Source: an uncultured Methanobrevibacter sp. | GTDB taxonomy: Archaea; Methanobacteriota; Methanobacteria; Methanobacteriales; Methanobacteriaceae | Direction: 5' to 3' | Length of the DNA stretch: 10,377 bases | Assembly: GCA_905235495.1 (NCBI GenBank) | Contig: CAJOMK010000086.1 | Location: 1 to 10,377 of the forward strand | Made by a program: the position numbers and the translations under genes | Notes under the pieces: model-generated | What the model was told of the DNA's origin: nothing | Database searches by the model: none | Seen by the model: only the letters and a program-made list of their open reading frames with translations | Shown here: positions 6,691 through 10,377 of the stretch, in pieces | Layout of the letters: the number at the start of each line of letters is the position of its first letter | Numbering within the stretch: position 1 is the first letter of the stretch

Positions 6691-8496
6691 TCACGCTCTT
6701 CTATATAAATAATAGTTGTAAACTTGCACATCATAACCATTCTTATGTTTAAAGTACATATTTCCCTCTTTTTCATATATTAAAACATAATTTGCCTTAT
6801 TGATTTTTCCTTTTGAAATATAATAATCCACCTTCTCCTCATCCAGCCGTTCCAGTTCGCTTCTCTTTATCCGAATAAGAGGCATTTTTAAATCAAAGGC
6901 AAAAGTCCGCTCTTTAAAGCTTGTTGCAATTGTCTTGTCCTGGTAATCAGGAATATTTTCCTTGATATATTCCTGGACGGCTCTTGCATTTTCATAGGTG
7001 TCCTGTTTTTCCACGTTCGCCAGTACATTTGCGGTTGAAAGCAGAATAATCACTATCAGAATAACAGGAATGATTTTCCTATTCAAAAACCGCCTTTTAT
7101 TCTCTTCATTGAAATCAATTATTTCAAACAATCCAGAGAGAGAATCCTCTGATTTTCTTTGAATGTAATCCACTGAATAAACAAACAAGTATGCAACGGC
7201 AATGAGTGACGGCATCACATAACGATCGACTTTAATGGTTAAAAGGGAGAAGAATACCATGTAAATTGAAAACATGCATAAAAGGGCGATTATGAAGTCC
7301 ATGTTCCTGTTGTCCCTGAACTTTGCTGGAACATGCCTTTTCAAAAGCAAGTCAAGGAGGAGGAATTCCAAAACGACCAATGCTATTTGAATGATATTAT
7401 GCTGATTATTGAAAAGATGGAGGATATAAGGAATCAAAATCATTCCCGCAACAGCAAGAATGCTTAATGCATTGTCCTTGATTCTAATGCCTGAGATATC
7501 ATTCAAAGGCTCCAGCAAATCATAGATTTTAGCTAAAATACCTGCTGAAACTACAAATACTATGAAATAAGACATTCCAGTAGCGTATTTCCTGCTGATA
7601 TATGTGGAAAAATCCGGATTGGAATTAAGGAATATCAAGTAGTTGTCAATATAGAAGTTCCTGTCAGGGTCGTAATGAACATCCATCGCATCCGCCGATG
7701 CAGTATTTGCCACATGACTGGTTTGCTGGGTTAAGACTGAAGACCTCGCACCATATAATGTTATAACCACGAATATGACTGCGGATATTAAGACAGCGAT
7801 TAAAATGCCTTTGAGAATGTATCTGAATTCATCTGAATTTCTGTAATCACTCCATTTCATCTTCAATGATTCCCTGTCGACAAAAAACAATTTTACTGAT
7901 TCCTGGATATTGCGTCTTAATAAATAATACAAAAGCACAGCAGGCAGGATTAAAATTATTGTATACCGTACAAACAATCCTATGGCAAAGAGGGGAATCA
8001 AAACCATGAAGTATTTTGGATTTTTATCAATTGAAAGAGTCATGAATAATAAAACCCAGATTATAATAGAGCATGCAGGCAAATCCAACATTCCATTAGC
8101 CAGTCCGATAAGGTTCAAGGAAAATGTGAAATACAACAATGTTCCCATAAACGACAGGATGCTTGAAAATCTGTTTTTAAGCAGCAGATACATTCCTATA
8201 AACCCTAAATAAGCAAAAATGCCTGTTGTAATAAGTATGGCTCTTTCATCATAATATCCCATCTTGAAAAAAATCGAAGTGATATATGAAATCACAGGAC
8301 TCAGATATAAAAACCTGCCGTCGTTTACTGGATTGCCATAAAAAACAAGAGCATTATTAAGATATGTATAGACATCAGTGCTGTACATTCCGTTTTGGAA
8401 ATAAAAATTGAACATGAAATCTATTAAAACCAAGCTTATTATTGATAAAAGAATCAAATAAACTCCATCAACCTTTTTCAAGTTAAAATCATTCAT
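6691..8496 (-). CDS. Polytopic membrane protein, GT-C (PMT/ArnT-like) glycosyltransferase-type
   Basis: A 601-residue membrane protein with about 12-13 predicted helices, roughly at 11-32, 62-78, 87-106, 113-130, 138-156, 162-192 (perhaps two), 225-248, 306-325, 343-361, 365-385, 400-420, 425-443 and 474-493. The first outside loop carries STDVYTY (39-45), in the place where GT-C enzymes keep an acidic catalytic residue. KVDRYVMPS (422-430) resembles the RYxLP motif of the PMT/GT39 group. A soluble tail of about 108 residues follows the last helix. Such enzymes move sugars from a polyprenyl-phosphate carrier to proteins, lipids or glycans outside the cell. Start ATG at 8496 is supported by GGTGAT just upstream. 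Fold class is likely; sugar and acceptor are unknown. It could serve surface glycosylation together with the plus-strand wall-polymer genes, but that link is only by proximity. Confidence 0.72.
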   Translation of the reverse strand: MNDFNLKKVDGVYLILLSIISLVLIDFMFNFYFQNGMYSTDVYTYLNNALVFYGNPVNDGRFLYLSPVISYITSIFFKMGYYDERAILITTGIFAYLGFIGMYLLLKNRFSSILSFMGTLLYFTFSLNLIGLANGMLDLPACSIIIWVLLFMTLSIDKNPKYFMVLIPLFAIGLFVRYTIILILPAVLLYYLLRRNIQESVKLFFVDRESLKMKWSDYRNSDEFRYILKGILIAVLISAVIFVVITLYGARSSVLTQQTSHVANTASADAMDVHYDPDRNFYIDNYLIFLNSNPDFSTYISRKYATGMSYFIVFVVSAGILAKIYDLLEPLNDISGIRIKDNALSILAVAGMILIPYILHLFNNQHNIIQIALVVLEFLLLDLLLKRHVPAKFRDNRNMDFIIALLCMFSIYMVFFSLLTIKVDRYVMPSLIAVAYLFVYSVDYIQRKSEDSLSGLFEIIDFNEENKRRFLNRKIIPVILIVIILLSTANVLANVEKQDTYENARAVQEYIKENIPDYQDKTIATSFKERTFAFDLKMPLIRIKRSELERLDEEKVDYYISKGKINKANYVLIYEKEGNMYFKHKNGYDVQVYNYYLYRRA

Positions 8497-8499
8497 TAA

Positions 8500-8505
8500 A
8501 TCACC
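8500..8505 (-). promoter_or_regulatory. GGTGAT ribosome-binding site of the GT-C-like gene
   Basis: A perfect GGTGAT on the minus strand stands three bases before the ATG at 8496. The same element in shortened form (GTGAT) precedes the genes at 1072 and 3172 and sets the local translation-start style, complementary to an archaeal 16S 3' end. Confidence 0.75.
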
Positions 8506-8535
8506 AAACCATCCAATGCTTCCTTATTGATTATT

Positions 8536-8545
8536 CATATAAATA
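8536..8545 (-). promoter_or_regulatory. Candidate TATA box for the GT-C-like gene
   Basis: TATTTATATG on the minus strand begins directly after the thiL stop codon (8546-8548) and is the best archaeal TATA match in the window. A start about 25 bases downstream would leave a leader of some 15 bases containing the GGTGAT site. The gene may therefore be transcribed independently of thiL as well as by read-through. Confidence 0.5.
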
Positions 8546-9700
8546 CTAAGCCAAATGCTCATAGCCTCTTGAGCTTATTTCTCTTGTTTCGCCATTGGAG
8601 AGCACTATTTCAACTGTATTTTCCTCTACAATTTCTCCAATTGCATGAAAATCCATCTTCTCTTTTAAAGTATCCTCCAGGCTTTTTGGAATAGTGAATA
8701 ATAGCTCGAAATCCTCTCCGACATGGAAGAACAAATCAAGATAATCGAGATTCAAAGCATTTGAAATCTCCTTGAATTCATCTTCAACAGGGAGCTTGTC
8801 TTCATGGATTCGTATTCCTTTTGAATAGCTGTTTTCTAAGTTGCAATCACCATCATTTTCTAAATTACGGCCGTTATTTGACATTTCATAATTAGCATGA
8901 TTGGAAATCTGATATTTCCTATCTGCATTCAGGATTTCATATAATTCACTGGCAAGGCCGTCTGTAATATCAGTGGCTGAGATAATATGATCTTTTTTGA
9001 AATCGGCTAGAATACGGCCGTTGTCATAGTCAGGAGTAGGTTTCAATGCCTTGAAAACAGCTAGATCTGTCAAGCTTTGATTTAATTTTGATGCCATTTC
9101 ATATGATTCCTCTGAACTTAATAATTCGAATCCAAGAGCTGCAAGACCTAATTCACCGCTGATGCAGACAAGATCTCCTGCTTCAAAGCCGTACTTCATC
9201 AAGGCCATGTCCTTTTCCACTTTTCCCATGGCAGTGCCTGATATGATGATTTCCCCTGCCTCATTTGTGTCTCCGCCAATCAAAGGCATTTTATAATAAT
9301 CACAAGCTCCAACAACACCGCAGATTATCTCATCAAAATCATCTAAAAGAAGATCCTTTGGAACTGCAATGTTTAATAAAAATCCAACAGGTTCGGCCCC
9401 CATTGCTATTAAATCGCTGATGTTTACAGCTACAGACTTGAATCCCATCTGATAATAGGACATTCCATCAGGAAAATGACTGGATTGAATGAGCATGTCT
9501 GATGATGAGACCAGATAACTGTTTTCATCTATAATAACATCTGTCAATGCAGCATCATCGCCAATAGCTGTTGAATATGAATTTAAACCGGCATTATGAG
9601 AATTTTCAGCATCAATAAAACAAGATCTTGTTTTTTTAATTATTCTTTCAATCAATTCTTTCTCACCAATGTCAGAAACTTTAATAGAGCTTGATTTCAT
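8546..9700 (-). CDS. thiL: Thiamine-monophosphate kinase with an Asn-rich insertion
   Basis: Phosphorylates thiamine monophosphate to the cofactor thiamine diphosphate with ATP, in the cytoplasm. Family blocks in order: IGEKELIERI 11-20, GDDAA 47-51, SSDML 66-70, VNISDLIAMGA 92-102, IGGDT 141-145, ISGELGLAALG 180-190, DITDGL 244-249, and GEDFELLFT 328-336. Metal- and ATP-binding Asp residues are all present. The length of 384 exceeds the usual 320-330. The excess is mostly an Asn-rich hydrophilic stretch near residues 261-294, placed between the EILNA helix and the KGIRI..LP strand, plus a short extra loop at 29-44. The start is the ATG at 9700; no Shine-Dalgarno precedes it, and a TATA box about 25 bases upstream suggests a leaderless transcript. 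The GT-C-like gene follows after 47 bases. Confidence 0.95.
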   Translation of the reverse strand: MKSSSIKVSDIGEKELIERIIKKTRSCFIDAENSHNAGLNSYSTAIGDDAALTDVIIDENSYLVSSSDMLIQSSHFPDGMSYYQMGFKSVAVNISDLIAMGAEPVGFLLNIAVPKDLLLDDFDEIICGVVGACDYYKMPLIGGDTNEAGEIIISGTAMGKVEKDMALMKYGFEAGDLVCISGELGLAALGFELLSSEESYEMASKLNQSLTDLAVFKALKPTPDYDNGRILADFKKDHIISATDITDGLASELYEILNADRKYQISNHANYEMSNNGRNLENDGDCNLENSYSKGIRIHEDKLPVEDEFKEISNALNLDYLDLFFHVGEDFELLFTIPKSLEDTLKEKMDFHAIGEIVEENTVEIVLSNGETREISSRGYEHLA

Positions 9701-9720
9701 AGTATAATATTTAGTTTAAT

Positions 9721-9730
9721 AATTAATAAA
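9721..9730 (-). promoter_or_regulatory. Candidate TATA box for thiL (leaderless)
   Basis: TTTATTAATT on the minus strand is centred about 25 bases before the thiL ATG. This spacing predicts transcription start at or very near the start codon, consistent with the missing ribosome-binding site. Confidence 0.4.
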
Positions 9731-9823
9731 TTTAGTTAAAAAAAAGAAAAAAGTAGTGTATTTAAGCAATTATCAATTAAAAATTTAAAAAGAAAAAAAA
9801 GAAAAAAATGAAATGAGAAAAAA

Positions 9824-9849
9824 ATTTTTAATAATCGCTTATTGAAAAT
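9824..9849. repeat. 11-bp imperfect inverted repeat in the thiL-dtd divergent region
   Basis: ATTTTTAATAA (9824-9834) and TTATTGAAAAT (9839-9849) pair over eleven positions, with one G-T pair, around a TCGC loop. The site lies about 30 bases upstream of the dtd TATA box and about 125 bases upstream of thiL, so it could be an operator acting on dtd or a hairpin. The rest of the 221-base region is A- and purine-rich with no gene. Confidence 0.45.
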
Positions 9850-9878
9850 AAAATGCAAAAAAATAAAGAAAATGCCAA

Positions 9879-9888
9879 TATTTATTAA
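9879..9888 (+). promoter_or_regulatory. Candidate TATA box for dtd
   Basis: TATTTATTAA stands 33 bases before the dtd ATG. A start about 25 bases downstream would leave a leader of roughly 15 bases that carries the AGGAGAT site. Confidence 0.45.
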
Positions 9889-9910
9889 AACTGTGATACA
9901 ATTAATTATA

Positions 9911-9917
9911 AGGAGAT
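9911..9917 (+). promoter_or_regulatory. Ribosome-binding site of dtd
   Basis: AGGAGAT lies four bases before the ATG at 9922. It is the strongest AGGAG-core site in the window, where other genes use the GGTGAT part of the anti-Shine-Dalgarno. Confidence 0.7.
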
Positions 9918-9921
9918 AAAA

Positions 9922-10371
9922 ATGAGACTGGTAGTTCAAAGAGTATTGTCTGCAAGCGTTGCAGTAGACGGCGAAATCACAGGTGAAATTGGAAAAGGCT
10001 ACATGGTGCTTGTAGGCTTCAGCGAGGATGACGGCCGCAAGGAGGCCGACTGGTGTAGAAACAAGCTCATGAAGCTTAGGATATTCGAGGATGAGAACAA
10101 TTCAATGAATGTGAATATCAAGGATGCAGGAGGAGAGCTTCTTCTCATTCCACAGTTTACATTGTACGGGGATGTTGTAAAAAACAACAGGCCTAATTTC
10201 AGAAGGGCTATGAAACCTGATGAGGCTTCTGAATTGTTTGACTATTTCTTTGAGAAGTGCAGCGAGGAGATCCATACTGAAAAAGGAGTCTTCGGAGCAT
10301 TCATGGATGTTAAATTGAATAACTACGGGCCTGTTACCATTATTGTGGAAAAGGAGTTCAAAGATGATTAA
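9922..10371 (+). CDS. dtd: D-aminoacyl-tRNA deacylase (DTD1 type) with PQFTL motif
   Basis: Removes D-amino acids (and glycine wrongly attached to tRNA-Ala) from tRNAs in the cytoplasm; the enzyme is a homodimer. The 149-residue length is standard. MRLVVQRVLSASVAVDGE 1-18 is the family N-terminus, GVFGAFMDV 122-130 leads into NYGPVT 134-139, whose Gly-Pro forms the cross-subunit chirality filter. The other signature, normally SQFTL, reads PQFTL at 77-81: Ser77 is replaced by Pro while Phe79 and Thr80 are kept. This is the bacterial/eukaryotic DTD fold, not the archaeal DTD2, so transfer from bacteria is plausible in an archaeal host. Start codon and ribosome-binding site are clear. It is divergent from thiL. 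Six bases remain after its stop, so its downstream context is not visible. Confidence 0.95.
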   Translation: MRLVVQRVLSASVAVDGEITGEIGKGYMVLVGFSEDDGRKEADWCRNKLMKLRIFEDENNSMNVNIKDAGGELLLIPQFTLYGDVVKNNRPNFRRAMKPDEASELFDYFFEKCSEEIHTEKGVFGAFMDVKLNNYGPVTIIVEKEFKDD

Positions 10372-10377
10372 ATACTT

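Noticed and set aside
7982..8212. 76-residue plus-strand ORF
   Set aside because: It lies antisense to transmembrane helices of the GT-C-like gene and has no similarity or start signal that I can see.
9736..9939. 67-residue minus-strand ORF rich in Phe and Leu
   Set aside because: It reads through the purine-rich intergenic spacer; its composition is an outcome of poly-A/G tracts, and it overlaps the dtd start.

Overview
The window is AT-rich and reads as part of a methanogen genome, most likely Methanobrevibacter or a close relative in the Methanobacteriales. This is an inference. The support is a GGTGAT-type ribosome-binding site (complementary to an archaeal 16S 3' end), archaeal-looking TATA boxes, heavy use of AGA/AGG and ATA codons, and the company of thiL, an AmmeMemoRadiSam radical SAM gene and large GT-C-like membrane proteins. 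Eight protein genes were found. No tRNA, rRNA, CRISPR array, insertion sequence or phage gene was seen, and no gene-free stretch exceeds 300 bases.

Left half (2-5379, plus strand): a block that looks like a CDP-glycerol / teichoic-acid-like pathway. In order it holds the body of an NAD(P)-dependent sn-glycerol-3-phosphate dehydrogenase (gpsA, 5' end outside the window), a sugar-phosphate/LicC-type nucleotidyltransferase, a stand-alone TagB/TagF-family glycerophosphotransferase, and a 735-residue fusion of a GT2 glycosyltransferase with a second TagF-type domain. A simple reading is: dihydroxyacetone phosphate to glycerol-3-phosphate, then an activated CDP-alcohol, then transfer onto a wall or surface glycan. 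Archaeal membrane lipids are built on glycerol-1-phosphate, so a dedicated glycerol-3-phosphate supply beside glycerophosphotransferases points to a surface polymer and not to lipid synthesis.

Middle (5380-5671): the convergent junction. It holds six tandem copies of a T-tract-bearing element. The copies fall into three pairs of alike units and appear to grow out of the 3' end of the minus-strand gene. Facing them, a GC-rich hairpin followed by a T7 tract, embedded in the minus-strand gene's last codons, looks like a terminator for plus-strand transcripts.

Right half: a minus-strand series thiL (thiamine-monophosphate kinase, with an Asn-rich insertion), a 12-13-helix GT-C-like membrane protein, and amrS (AmmeMemoRadiSam radical SAM protein), separated by 47-49-base gaps that each contain a plausible promoter. 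Divergent from thiL, across a 221-base intergenic region with an 11-bp inverted repeat, lies dtd, a bacterial-type D-aminoacyl-tRNA deacylase with an unusual PQFTL active-site motif.
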